Under the pieces are notes generated by a model, which was not told the DNA's origin, did not search any database, and saw nothing but the letters and a program-made list of their open reading frames with translations. Shown in pieces: positions 48,138-57,409 of a stretch of 64,000 nucleotides of DNA. The DNA lies in contig NC_018016.1 of assembly GCF_000265465.1 (NCBI RefSeq), forward strand, positions 1,404,501 through 1,468,500. Reading direction: 5' to 3'. The DNA is from Ornithobacterium rhinotracheale DSM 15997. Its GTDB lineage: Bacteria; Bacteroidota; Bacteroidia; Flavobacteriales; Weeksellaceae. A program made the translations under genes and the position numbers. Every line of letters begins with the position of its first letter. Position 1 is the stretch's first letter.

Positions 48138-49382
48138 TTAGAATTTGGTAGTTGCAAGTTTAGCCATCTCCACGATTACATCGGTGGCTTTTTCCATAGA
48201 TTCGAGCGTTACATACTCAAAACGGCTGTGGAAATTTTGTCCGCCCGCAAAGATGTTAGGGCAAGGCAATCCTTTGTAAGAAAGCTGAGCCCCGTCTGTT
48301 CCCCCGCGGATTGGTTTAATTAATGGCTTAATATCAAGATTTTTCATAGCTTGCTCTGCCAAATCTACGATATACATTTTATCTTTGATGTGCTGATGCA
48401 TGTTGAAGTATTGGTCTTTGATAGTGGTGATTACACGCTCTTCGCCCAATTCATCATTCATTTGTTTTGTAATATCTTGAAGCAATTTTTTGCGTGCCTC
48501 AAATTTTTCCAAATCATGGTCGCGAATGATTAATTCTAAATTCACTTCGTCTACATCACCGCAAATATAACTTTGGTGGAAGAAACCTTCTCGCCCTTCG
48601 GTGCGTTCTGGCACTTCGTTTTCTGGGAGCAAATCACCAAATCTTCTATACAAATGCAACGCATTTACCAATTTACCTTTAGCATAACCAGGGTGAACCA
48701 CTTTTCCCACGAATTTCACCTTAGCTCCCGCAGCGTTGAAGTTTTCATACTCCAATTCACCTACAGAACTTCCGTCCATGGTATAAGCGAAATCTGCACC
48801 AAATTTCTCAACATCAAATAGATGAGCACCTTTTCCCACCTCTTCGTCTGGAGTGAATCCTACCGCAATGCGTGGTCTTGGAATCTCAGGGTGAGCGATG
48901 AGATATTCCACTGCCGTTACGATTTCTGCAATACCCGCTTTGTCATCTGCTCCAAGCAAAGTAGTCCCGTCGGTAGTGATTAAAGTTTCGCCTTTATATT
49001 CAGCCAATTCAGGAAATTCAGAAACACGCAAAACAATGTCTTCTGCTTTGTTTAGCACCACATCTTTTCCGTCGTAATTTTCCCAAATTTGAGGATTTAC
49101 ATTTTCTCCGCTGAAGTCTGGCGAAGTATCAAAGTGAGCAATAAACCCAATTGTTGGTAGCTCTTTATCTTGATTGCTAGGCAAATAACCCATTACATAG
49201 GCATGGTCGTCTATACTTACATCTTCAAGCCCAAGCTCCTCCAATTCATTTTTAAGGTATCTCGCCAAATCCCATTGGCGCTCAGTACTAGGAATTTGCT
49301 CCACATCTGGCTCACTCGTTGTGTAAACCTTGGTGTAGCCTATAAATCTTTCAAGTAATTTTTTACTCCATTTAGCGTCCAT
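48138..49382 (-). CDS. pepT: Peptidase T (tripeptide aminopeptidase)
   Basis: A 414-residue M20B zinc metallopeptidase that releases the N-terminal residue of tripeptides. Metal-site motifs are IGFIAHFDTSPDFSGENVNP near residue 77, TTLLGADDKAGIAEIV near 138 and the catalytic Glu-Glu pair in GFTPDEEVGKGAHLFD near 174. RGGTDGAQLSYKGLPCPNIF near 363 is also typical. Length matches the family. It is followed by the antiporter gene 10 nt downstream. Confidence 0.96.
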   Translation of the reverse strand: MDAKWSKKLLERFIGYTKVYTTSEPDVEQIPSTERQWDLARYLKNELEELGLEDVSIDDHAYVMGYLPSNQDKELPTIGFIAHFDTSPDFSGENVNPQIWENYDGKDVVLNKAEDIVLRVSEFPELAEYKGETLITTDGTTLLGADDKAGIAEIVTAVEYLIAHPEIPRPRIAVGFTPDEEVGKGAHLFDVEKFGADFAYTMDGSSVGELEYENFNAAGAKVKFVGKVVHPGYAKGKLVNALHLYRRFGDLLPENEVPERTEGREGFFHQSYICGDVDEVNLELIIRDHDLEKFEARKKLLQDITKQMNDELGEERVITTIKDQYFNMHQHIKDKMYIVDLAEQAMKNLDIKPLIKPIRGGTDGAQLSYKGLPCPNIFAGGQNFHSRFEYVTLESMEKATDVIVEMAKLATTKF

Positions 49383-49453
49383 AGATATAAATTTTTTGTA
49401 AAAGTAGTAATTTTAAATTACATTTAACCAAGATTTAAGCCATTAAATTATCT

Positions 49454-50200
49454 ATGATACACATTACCGAAAGCCCCCTTGCAGCAATTGCTGCGATGTC
49501 AAAAGCCCCTGATTTAGAAAAGATATTTTCTTACTATAAATCACTTTTTAGAGTGAACTTCAATTATTTAGATTTTGAATTAAACGAAAAAAATTATTCC
49601 GAATATGCTCATTTTTTGAGTGAGTTTAAAGCACAAAAAACTGATACTCAAATTTGTGTAAAAGTTACAACAAGCAAGTTGCATGAAAAACTGATTTTAG
49701 CTAAATTTTGGGATTATTGGCTTTTGGACATCGATGAATTTTTTACTAAAAAAACGATTTTTAATGATTTTTTTAAGGCAGATCAATCTTTAGCACAAAA
49801 GATAATTCTTTTGGTGCCATTTTCTTTTTTCATGGCTAAAGAATCCGAGCATTTATTCCAAGAGATTTCAGATTTAAAAATAACCAAAATTCGCATTTTG
49901 GAGGACGAAGAAAATCAGAATTTAAACGATTTTGAAAAGATATTGCAAATGCTTGAAAATTATAATTTTGAGCATTTTTGGCATTTAAAAACTCATGACG
50001 AGAATTGGCAAGCTAGCATAGAAAAATTACACGCGCTGGGCGAACGAAATTTTGTGAGCTGTTTGCACGGTTTGCAACACCAGATACCAACCGAAAATCT
50101 CATCAGTTTTGCCAATGTGCATCGAGCACCGATAAGCATCAGAACTTTGGCTTTTGAGCATGCCTACAATCGGGCATTATATTTGTTTGGAGAGCAATAA
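49454..50200 (+). CDS. Unknown protein heading the PpiC/SurA operon
   Basis: A 248-residue soluble protein with no signal peptide. Alternating hydrophobic strands and helices (DTQICVKVTTSKLHEKLILA; QKIILLVPFSFFMAKESEHL; FVSCLHGLQHQIP) suggest an alpha/beta fold. It is rich in Phe, Lys and Glu. I recognise no family and no catalytic motif. It lies 58 nt upstream of the first PpiC-like gene in the same direction, so a link to outer-membrane protein biogenesis is possible but only positional. Confidence 0.72.
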   Translation: MIHITESPLAAIAAMSKAPDLEKIFSYYKSLFRVNFNYLDFELNEKNYSEYAHFLSEFKAQKTDTQICVKVTTSKLHEKLILAKFWDYWLLDIDEFFTKKTIFNDFFKADQSLAQKIILLVPFSFFMAKESEHLFQEISDLKITKIRILEDEENQNLNDFEKILQMLENYNFEHFWHLKTHDENWQASIEKLHALGERNFVSCLHGLQHQIPTENLISFANVHRAPISIRTLAFEHAYNRALYLFGEQ

Positions 50201-50258
50201 TTTGCATAAAACCAAGATAAGCATTACTTTAGTGCAATTAAAAACAGAACCAAAATCG

Positions 50259-51464
50259 ATGAAAAAAATAGGAATTTTAATGATTTTAATAAGTTCTCTG
50301 TCGCTAGCACAGCAGAATTTCATTAAAGTAAATAACTCCAAAATCAGCGTAAAAGAGTTTAAACAAAAATATAAAAATAATATTGAGGCAGAGGGCGTTG
50401 CCAATGCGATTAAGGATTATGTGGGGTATGAATTGATGCGCCAAAAGGCTTTGGAAGATAGGGCAGATACAACTTATTATTACAAACAATTGTATAAAAA
50501 TAATTTAGAAAATTACACGCGTCCGTTTTGGGACAGTTTGCTCATTGCCAAAGGAAAAGAATTTAAAATCCCAATCGATTCGCTCAATGAGCAGCAGAAG
50601 AAAAATGTGATAAATAATTTGCTATTGTTTCAGAATTTACAACAATTAAGGCTGGATTCTGCCGCAATTGTTCAGGTGAATAAAGCACTCGGGGAAGATT
50701 ATTTAAACACGGCTCAAAAAACTAATTTCAAAGGAAATAAAGCCATTTTTACCACGCCAACGGGGAAATTTACGCAGCAAGATTACATCCAAATGCTCAA
50801 CGAAGTAAAAGGGGGCGATGTGAAAAAGAAAAATCTTTCTGCTTTGATGAAAGATGGCTATTATTTGGTGAGAGATAAATTTCTGTTAGAAGATATAAAA
50901 AATCATTTAGGAAAATATTATCCAGCGTATCAACGCCTTACCGATGATTTGAAAAATACAATCCTCATTAATTATTTCATAGAAAAACACATTTATCACG
51001 AGGCAGATCAAGACCAAGCGGGGAAGAAAGCTTATTTAGCTAAAAATCAATCGCAATACACTTGGCCAGATCGTTATGAATTAAACATTTTTAGATACAT
51101 AAATGAGCCAGACGCTAAGCAAGTAATGCAGTGGCTTAAGCAAGGAAAAACAGCCGATTTTGTAGAAAAACAATATACCGATCAATGGGTGGGCAATCAG
51201 CCAAAAGTATTTCACAACGAAGGTTTTTTCTTGGTTAATTCTCCTGAGCTTGGAAAATTAAACCCAAACGAAAAAGTGCAGAAATCCACTTTTCGCAATG
51301 CTCCAGCGGTGATTCAAATTGTGCGTTTGGTGCCCCCAACACCGATGACGATGGAAGAGGCAGGAAACACTTTGAGAGACGATTACCGCAGCTTTTATTT
51401 TGACAAAGTGATGAATGATTTAAGAAAAAATGCCCAAGTAGAAATTCCTGCAGAATTGAAATAA
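50259..51464 (+). CDS. PpiC-type peptidyl-prolyl isomerase/chaperone
   Basis: A 401-residue exported protein. I chose the ATG at 50259 because it gives a signal peptide (MKKIGILMILISSLSLAQQ); the longer frame overlaps the upstream gene. It has a SurA-like N-terminal helical part and a single diverged rotamase-type domain around residues 255-340 (YELNIFRYINEPDAKQVMQW; QWVGNQPKVFHNEGFF). Active-site conservation is poor, so it is probably a chaperone rather than an efficient isomerase. The next gene starts immediately after its stop. Confidence 0.83.
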   Translation: MKKIGILMILISSLSLAQQNFIKVNNSKISVKEFKQKYKNNIEAEGVANAIKDYVGYELMRQKALEDRADTTYYYKQLYKNNLENYTRPFWDSLLIAKGKEFKIPIDSLNEQQKKNVINNLLLFQNLQQLRLDSAAIVQVNKALGEDYLNTAQKTNFKGNKAIFTTPTGKFTQQDYIQMLNEVKGGDVKKKNLSALMKDGYYLVRDKFLLEDIKNHLGKYYPAYQRLTDDLKNTILINYFIEKHIYHEADQDQAGKKAYLAKNQSQYTWPDRYELNIFRYINEPDAKQVMQWLKQGKTADFVEKQYTDQWVGNQPKVFHNEGFFLVNSPELGKLNPNEKVQKSTFRNAPAVIQIVRLVPPTPMTMEEAGNTLRDDYRSFYFDKVMNDLRKNAQVEIPAELK

Positions 51465-52307
51465 ATGATGAGAGATTTAACTAAAATATTACTGATTTCG
51501 GTGGTGTTTTTCGCATCTTGCAAAGATTCCGATTCGGGCGAGTGGGTGGCGAAATACAAAGATTATGAATTGCCTACCAGCGAATTAAAAAGTGTGATTC
51601 CTGTGGGCGTTTCCTCGGAAGATAGTGCGAAATTGGCGCAAAACTACATAGATAATTGGTTGAAATCTAAAGTCTTGATGGAAAGTAGCGAAGATATTTT
51701 GTCTAAAGATCAATTGCTTGACATTGAGGTGAAGGTAGAAAGCTATAAAAATGATTTGATTTTAAACGAAATCGAGGAGCAGTGGCTGGCAGAAAATCCG
51801 CCCAAAGAACCTACTGATGCGGAGATTGAGGCTTTTTACAAAGAAAATCCTGCAATAATTCCTGTGAGAAATACGATTTTGGAATATCAATTCATTTCTG
51901 TGAATCCAGACCAAGTTTCGGAGGTGAAAAAATGGATGAGGCAAGGAAGCCCCGAGGCGATGCAATCACTTAAAAATTTAGCCAACGAAAATAAATTTAC
52001 GGCTCAATTAGGTGATAACGAATGGATTGATTGGAAAGATTTTTTGAAATTAATGCAGCTACCACCCGATACGCCAAAGAGCCGCTTTTTGCAAAGAGAT
52101 CGTGTATTTGAAATTAATCAACAAGCAAAGGTTATTGTGCTTAAAATTTCTAACTTTGCCACCGAAGGGCAATCTGCACCAATTGGCTATGCAAAAAGAG
52201 CCCTAAAAAATATTATATTAAATAAAAGAAAGCTAAATTTGCTTTCTCAAAAAAAAGAAGAATTATACCAAAAAGCAATATATGATAAAGAAATTGAACG
52301 CAAATAA
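51465..52307 (+). CDS. PpiC/SurA-like lipoprotein
   Basis: A 280-residue lipoprotein with the lipobox FFASC (Cys20). The body is helical and resembles the SurA N-terminal chaperone region, with a reduced peptidyl-prolyl-isomerase-like segment (about 125-225: NTILEYQFISVNPDQVSEV; LGDNEWIDWKDFLKLMQ). It abuts the upstream gene and overlaps surA by 26 nt, so the three are translated together. It may tether periplasmic chaperone activity to a membrane. Confidence 0.78.
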   Translation: MMRDLTKILLISVVFFASCKDSDSGEWVAKYKDYELPTSELKSVIPVGVSSEDSAKLAQNYIDNWLKSKVLMESSEDILSKDQLLDIEVKVESYKNDLILNEIEEQWLAENPPKEPTDAEIEAFYKENPAIIPVRNTILEYQFISVNPDQVSEVKKWMRQGSPEAMQSLKNLANENKFTAQLGDNEWIDWKDFLKLMQLPPDTPKSRFLQRDRVFEINQQAKVIVLKISNFATEGQSAPIGYAKRALKNIILNKRKLNLLSQKKEELYQKAIYDKEIERK

Positions 52308-53625
52308 ATTATGGATAGCACTATTGTGTGCCTTGCCTGTGATCGGTTTTTCGCAAAGTCACAAAGTGGACGGAGTAGAAGCGGTGGTAGGTCACGAGAT
52401 TGTTTTGCAATCCGACATTGATCGTGATTACGAAATTGCTAAACAAAACGGACAAACTTTCCCAGATAAATGTAGCTTTCTCAACAATATGCTAGTACAG
52501 AAAATGGTTCTGAACCATGCTAAAAACGATACGCTAGTGAAAATCGCCGACGATAGAATCAAAGCGAGAGCAGAAGCCGTTTTGGAAGATTTTAGAAACC
52601 GCGCGACCGATGCACAATTGTTACAAGTCTATGGGGTGAAAACCATTCCAGAGCTTAAAAATTTATTGGAAAATATCGTGCGCGAAAATGCTCTAATTGA
52701 AACTAAAAAATCAATGATTGATGAGAATGTAGATGCGTCGCCAGAAGATGTGAAAAATTTCTTTGAGAAAAACAAAAGCGAGTTGCCAAGAGTAAACGAA
52801 GAGGTAGAGCTTGCGCACATCATCATTTATCCAGAAATTACCGAAGCGCACAAACAGCAAATCATCGATTCGTTGAAGCAAATCAAAAAAGATATTGAAA
52901 ACGGGGAAAGTTTTGCAACCAAAGCAACTTTGTTTTCGCAAGATCCAGGTTCTGCAAGCCAAGGCGGATTGTATAAAAACATCAAAAGAGGAAAATTCGT
53001 TCCTGAGTTTGATGCCGTAGCCTTCAACCTAGAAGAAGGACAAATTTCGGATCCCGTAGAAACAGAATTTGGTTATCACATCATTAAATTAGACAAGCGT
53101 TTAGGACAAGCCATCGATGTTCGTCATATTTTATTGGTGCCAAAGCCTACCCAAGCGGAAATCGATTCGGCTAAGGTGAAATTAGAGAAAATCAAGCAAG
53201 ATATAAAATTAGGAAAAATAACATTTAAAGAAGCTGCTTTGCAAAATTCTGTGGATAAGTACACAAGATTTAACGGAGGAGTGCTTACTAATCCTCAAAC
53301 GGGCGAAGATCGCTTTGAGCGTAGTAGCTTGCCATACAACCAAGTGTATGCTTTGGCGGGATTGCAAAAAGGCGATATCAGTGATATTTTTGAATCTGAA
53401 TACAAAAACAAAAAAGTGCTTTCAATCCTTCAATTAATCGATGTGATTCCTGCACACCAAATCAGTCTAAGCACCGATTACACCAGATTGAAAAACTATA
53501 CTTTACAAAAGAAAAAACAAGAGGTTTTGTACGACTGGATTCGCAAAAACTTACCAAACACTTACATTAAAATAGGAAAAGATTACCAAAATTGTAATTT
53601 TGAGTTCAATTGGTTGAAGAAGTAA
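52282..53625 (+). CDS. surA: SurA-type periplasmic chaperone/isomerase
   Basis: A 447-residue protein with a signal peptide (MIKKLNANKLWIALLCALPVIGFSQ). The SurA N-terminal domain (VDGVEAVVGHEIVLQSDIDR) is followed by two PpiC rotamase domains at about 175-270 (ELAHIIIYPEITEAHKQQII; GSASQGGLYKNIKRGKFVPE) and 280-375 (VRHILLVPKPTQAEIDSAKV; FNGGVLTNPQTGEDRF). It assists outer-membrane protein folding. A terminator follows at 53645-53672. Confidence 0.92.
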   Translation: MIKKLNANKLWIALLCALPVIGFSQSHKVDGVEAVVGHEIVLQSDIDRDYEIAKQNGQTFPDKCSFLNNMLVQKMVLNHAKNDTLVKIADDRIKARAEAVLEDFRNRATDAQLLQVYGVKTIPELKNLLENIVRENALIETKKSMIDENVDASPEDVKNFFEKNKSELPRVNEEVELAHIIIYPEITEAHKQQIIDSLKQIKKDIENGESFATKATLFSQDPGSASQGGLYKNIKRGKFVPEFDAVAFNLEEGQISDPVETEFGYHIIKLDKRLGQAIDVRHILLVPKPTQAEIDSAKVKLEKIKQDIKLGKITFKEAALQNSVDKYTRFNGGVLTNPQTGEDRFERSSLPYNQVYALAGLQKGDISDIFESEYKNKKVLSILQLIDVIPAHQISLSTDYTRLKNYTLQKKKQEVLYDWIRKNLPNTYIKIGKDYQNCNFEFNWLKK

Positions 53626-53644
53626 GATGAAAGATTCTTAAAGA

Positions 53645-53672
53645 AAAAAGAGACTCAAGTGAGTCTCTTTTT
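53645..53672. terminator. Terminator between surA and the GH13 gene
   Basis: A perfect 12-bp stem (53645-53656 with 53661-53672), loop AAGT, with A and T flanks on both sides; likely bidirectional. Confidence 0.93.
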
Positions 53673-53697
53673 TTATGTTGTAAAATATAGCAAAATC

Positions 53698-55485
53698 TTA
53701 TTTTTTAATAATAGTAAAACTCAGCGGCGGCAGGCTCATAATGCGCTCCACAGGACAGTCATTCCAGACATCGTATCCTTTTAAGTGTAAAGGGATAAAT
53801 TCTAAATTAATCGTTTCGGTGTGATTGTTAAATGCGATGATAAAACGCTCGTTTCCTCGCTTTCTCTGAACGATTAATAAATCTTGATCGGTGTAGAGAA
53901 AACGAGTCGTTCCTTTGTTTAAAACTTCGTGCTTTTTGCGTAGCGCAATGATTTTTTTGTAAAAAGCGTGTAATTCATCATTAAAGCCCACTTCGTTATA
54001 GATGGATTCTGCTTCCTCAAACGGATTTGCCGTTTCAGGATCGAAGTCAAATTCTTTCCACCAGAGGGGTTTTCTACAATCGGGGTCATCTGCACCCCAC
54101 ATGCCCATTTCGTCGCCCGCCCAAATTTGTGGTGCGCCTGGCATCGTAAATTGGAAAACCAAAAAGTTTTTAACTCTTAAATAAGTTTCTTCATCAGGCT
54201 TTTGTGTTTTGTAGGACACATCATCCATTGGTTTGGCTAAATGTTTGTATTTTCCTTTGTTAAAGAAAGAAGTGAGCAGGCGAGGCGTGTCGTGCGAGGC
54301 ACTCATCATCATCAAGCAATCTATGGTACTGCGTTTCATGCCCGAAACTGATAGTCTTAGATTTTCCGCCATATCTAGAGCACCTGCATATTGTTCGTTT
54401 CGTCCGAAAAAAGCACGCGCAAAACGATAACCTTGATAAAACATGATTGAATCGAAAATATCCCCTTTTAGATAAGGGCGAGGATCCATCATTTTATCTG
54501 GCCAAGTTTCCCACCAGATTTCGCCTACAAGCAGCGCATCGGGTTTCACATGGCGCACGCGTTGTCTGAATTTACGCCAAAAATTCATTCCAATTTGGTC
54601 GGCAACATCTAGGCGGTAGCCATCAATTCCCTTGCTTGGATCTCCATCGGGCGCGAGCCAGCGTTGAGCCACTTTTAGAATATGTGATTTTAAACTTTCA
54701 TCTAAATCCCCTTCGTATGGGAAACCACTCACTTTCTCAGAATATTGAATTTTTCTGAACTCTGGCATTTCTTTCACGCCAGACCAGCCTTGGTAGGATA
54801 GTTCTGCGTCTTCTTGGTCATCATCGAACTCAGAAATATTATACCAAGTTTTGTAAGGAGATTTATTTTTATTTTTAACTAAATCTTGCCATGCCCAAAA
54901 CTCATTTCCTGTATGATTCCAAGAAAAATCAATGATGATGTGCATGTTGCGGGCATGTACTTTTTCCACCAATTCTAGGAAAAGTAAATCGGCACTTGTC
55001 CACTGCCAAGTGCTGGGATCGGCAGGGTCTTCTTGAGCAATTATCTTTTTGTCGCCTTCTGGATCGGGACCAAAATGAATGTCTACATGATGATAATATC
55101 TCGCATCGTATTTGTGCAATGATGGCGAATCATTGATGGGGTTTAAGTATAGAGCATTAATGCCCAAGTCTTCTAAATAATCTAATTTATCAATAATCCC
55201 TTGAATATCTCCCCCATATCTTCTGCCTTGTACTTGGTCATACCACTGTTGCATCAGCAATTTGTCGGGGGAGTGGGGCGGATTGGCATACCAGTCGCTA
55301 GTCCAGCGAGTAATTTGCCAAGTTTCGTCTAAATTTCCAGGCCAAGCACTTTTGATATTTTCAAGTTTAGGGTCGTTGCTGTGGTCTGCATTGTAAAATC
55401 GCTCCACAAGAATCTGGTACCAGATCGCATTTTTTGCCCATTCTGGAGGCGAATCATATGCTGTGTGTGAAGCTTTGAAATCCAT
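53698..55485 (-). CDS. GH13 alpha-amylase-family enzyme
   Basis: A 595-residue intracellular (no signal peptide) GH13 enzyme, probably a neopullulanase or maltodextrin-degrading type. The conserved regions are present: DFSWNHTG (region I), GIDGYRLDVADQIG with the nucleophile Asp (II), LLVGEIWWE with the acid/base Glu (III) and MSASHDTPRLL (IV, with Ser in place of the usual Asn before His-Asp). A long insertion, with WQITRWTSDWYANPPHSP, precedes the barrel core. It is the last gene of the run beginning at tolC, 3 nt after the M48 gene. Confidence 0.93.
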   Translation of the reverse strand: MDFKASHTAYDSPPEWAKNAIWYQILVERFYNADHSNDPKLENIKSAWPGNLDETWQITRWTSDWYANPPHSPDKLLMQQWYDQVQGRRYGGDIQGIIDKLDYLEDLGINALYLNPINDSPSLHKYDARYYHHVDIHFGPDPEGDKKIIAQEDPADPSTWQWTSADLLFLELVEKVHARNMHIIIDFSWNHTGNEFWAWQDLVKNKNKSPYKTWYNISEFDDDQEDAELSYQGWSGVKEMPEFRKIQYSEKVSGFPYEGDLDESLKSHILKVAQRWLAPDGDPSKGIDGYRLDVADQIGMNFWRKFRQRVRHVKPDALLVGEIWWETWPDKMMDPRPYLKGDIFDSIMFYQGYRFARAFFGRNEQYAGALDMAENLRLSVSGMKRSTIDCLMMMSASHDTPRLLTSFFNKGKYKHLAKPMDDVSYKTQKPDEETYLRVKNFLVFQFTMPGAPQIWAGDEMGMWGADDPDCRKPLWWKEFDFDPETANPFEEAESIYNEVGFNDELHAFYKKIIALRKKHEVLNKGTTRFLYTDQDLLIVQRKRGNERFIIAFNNHTETINLEFIPLHLKGYDVWNDCPVERIMSLPPLSFTIIKK

Positions 55486-55488
55486 ATT

Positions 55489-56265
55489 TTACTGATTTTT
55501 GTATTTCTCTATCGCCGTTTTGATTTTTTCCATTCGGTTGGTAGGGCTTGGGTGGGTACTCGTAAATTCTGGCTGACGATTGCCGCCTGAGGCTTCTTCG
55601 AGCACTTTCATTACTTCGATGAGCTCGTGAGGATCATATCCCGCTTCAATCATAAATCTTACGCCTAAATCATCGGCTTCTAGCTCATCGCCACGCCCGT
55701 ATTTTAGATTAATCATATTGGCAATCATTTGAGCATATTGTGCAGAGTTTACATCGCCACCTGCAACGCCTGCTGCGCCTACAAGTCCTTGTGTGAGCTG
55801 CTGTTTCGCCATTTGCTCTGCGCTGTGTCTTGCTACCACATGTCCAATTTCGTGCCCTAGAACGCCCGCTATTTGCCCTTCGGTTTTTAATCTTTTAAGC
55901 AAACCTACGGTAATAAAAATTTGTCCGCCGGGTAGGGCAAAAGCATTTACCGTATTAGGATCTGCAAGTACATGGAAATTAAATTGATATGGCGTTTTGT
56001 GCGCGGCACTATTATTTACAATCTTATGCCCAAGTTGTTTAATAAATTCTTGCGTTCTAGCATCTTGTAGCAAGCCACCAGATTCTCTAATCATATAATC
56101 GCGCCCGTCCAGTCCCAAACGAATTTCTTGCTCAGGGCTGATGCTTATGTGTTGCTTCTCGCCCGTGATTTCGTTCATGGAGCTATTTGAGTAATATCTA
56201 AACAACGCAAATAATGCAATTCCAATGGCAATGATTAATCTAAAAAAAACTTTATTAGTTCTCAT
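55489..56265 (-). CDS. M48-family metalloprotease
   Basis: A 258-residue zinc protease with an N-terminal membrane anchor or signal (residues 8-24, FRLIIAIGIALFALFRYY). The active site HEIGHVVARH lies near residue 140, with the third ligand Glu in ELEADDLGVRFMIEAGYDP near 195. The final part has STHPSPTNRMEKIK, typical of BepA/LoiP-like periplasmic proteases that control outer-membrane protein quality. The amylase gene follows after 3 nt. Confidence 0.93.
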   Translation of the reverse strand: MRTNKVFFRLIIAIGIALFALFRYYSNSSMNEITGEKQHISISPEQEIRLGLDGRDYMIRESGGLLQDARTQEFIKQLGHKIVNNSAAHKTPYQFNFHVLADPNTVNAFALPGGQIFITVGLLKRLKTEGQIAGVLGHEIGHVVARHSAEQMAKQQLTQGLVGAAGVAGGDVNSAQYAQMIANMINLKYGRGDELEADDLGVRFMIEAGYDPHELIEVMKVLEEASGGNRQPEFTSTHPSPTNRMEKIKTAIEKYKNQ

Positions 56266-56339
56266 TTTTTTTACTGAATTCAGATAGCAATTTACTATTT
56301 ATAATTGTAAAAAATACAATAATTAATAGATTTTTAAAT

Positions 56340-56726
56340 TTAAAATTTAGTTTTAATAAAATGGAATAAAAGTAGCCCCCAGCCCAAAATCATCAACATG
56401 CCACCAATGGGTGTGATAGGCCCGAGAATACTGGTAGGAACCGAAATTTTCTCCGAAAAAGCAAGAATGAAAATACTCACCGAAAAGAAAAAACAGCCAA
56501 TCATGATTAAAATAGCGGCGTAGTTTTCTATACTTGTTTTAAAATTTAAGTAAAAACCTAAAATCAGAAGCAATAAAGCATGATACATCATGTAGCGCAC
56601 CCCGACTTCAAAACTCATTAGTTTCTCAACCGAAAGAATTTTCTTGAATGCATGTGCCCCAAAGGCTCCTAATATGATGGAAGCCATGCCATAAGCTGCT
56701 CCTACGATAAGTGTAATTTGTTTCAT
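56340..56726 (-). CDS. DUF423 membrane protein
   Basis: A 128-residue protein with four membrane helices. The motifs SIILGAFGAHAFKKILSVEK near residue 16, RYMMYHALLLLILGF near 45 and ILGPITPIGGMLMILGWGLL near the C-terminus identify the DUF423 (YgdD) family. Function unknown. It lies between tsaB and the M48 protease gene in the same direction. Confidence 0.92.
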   Translation of the reverse strand: MKQITLIVGAAYGMASIILGAFGAHAFKKILSVEKLMSFEVGVRYMMYHALLLLILGFYLNFKTSIENYAAILIMIGCFFFSVSIFILAFSEKISVPTSILGPITPIGGMLMILGWGLLLFHFIKTKF

Positions 56727-56740
56727 TTTATGGTAGTTTT

Positions 56741-57406
56741 TTATTTTCCGGCTACAAAATCTTTTAGATAAAAAGGCTCAAAATAAGCCACATCTTCAAA
56801 CTGTTGATTTTGATATAATTTAAACGATTCTGCACACATATCTTTGGCAGAAGGCAAGCTTTCGGTGAGATAAGTGGCATTTTCGAGTTTTAGGATTTCG
56901 CTGGCTTTGCTTGCGCCATCGCCCAAAACAATGATTTTCTTATTATTAAAAGATTGAAAACTTGTTTCATCTAAAATTTTAGCATTCGTTTTTTCGATAA
57001 TTTGCATTTGTGGGGTAAAGGTTGCTGTGTAGACTTCCTTTCGGCGAGCATCAATCATCGGGATAATGTAGTCTGCATTATTTTCATTTTCGACTGAACG
57101 CGCCAAAATTTCCAGAGAATTTAAACTCAACAATGGAATGTTTAACGAAAAACATAAGCCCTTTGCCGCCGAAACCCCGATGCGCAATCCTGTGTAGCTG
57201 CCCGGGCCTTTGCTCACGCAAACGGCGTCCAAATCCTCAAAAGATAAATCTTCTGCCTCCAGAGCCCATTGCATAAAACGGTGAAGCTTTTCGGCGTGTT
57301 CATAATTCTCTTTGCTTTCTTCGCAAAGTGCCACCAGCTTGCCATCTCGAGCCACAGAGACCGAGCAATTGCGGGTGGAGGTTTCTATATTTAAAATTAA
57401 AGCCAT
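56741..57406 (-). CDS. tsaB: tRNA t6A biosynthesis protein TsaB
   Basis: A 221-residue ASKHA-fold protein that partners TsaD in adding threonylcarbamoyl to A37 of ANN-decoding tRNAs. It begins LILNIETSTRNCSVSVARDG and contains SKGPGSYTGLRIGVSAAKGL near residue 67 and PMIDARRKEVYTATF near 120. It lies 3 nt after the tolC-like gene. Confidence 0.95.
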   Translation of the reverse strand: MALILNIETSTRNCSVSVARDGKLVALCEESKENYEHAEKLHRFMQWALEAEDLSFEDLDAVCVSKGPGSYTGLRIGVSAAKGLCFSLNIPLLSLNSLEILARSVENENNADYIIPMIDARRKEVYTATFTPQMQIIEKTNAKILDETSFQSFNNKKIIVLGDGASKASEILKLENATYLTESLPSAKDMCAESFKLYQNQQFEDVAYFEPFYLKDFVAGK

Positions 57407-57409
57407 TTT

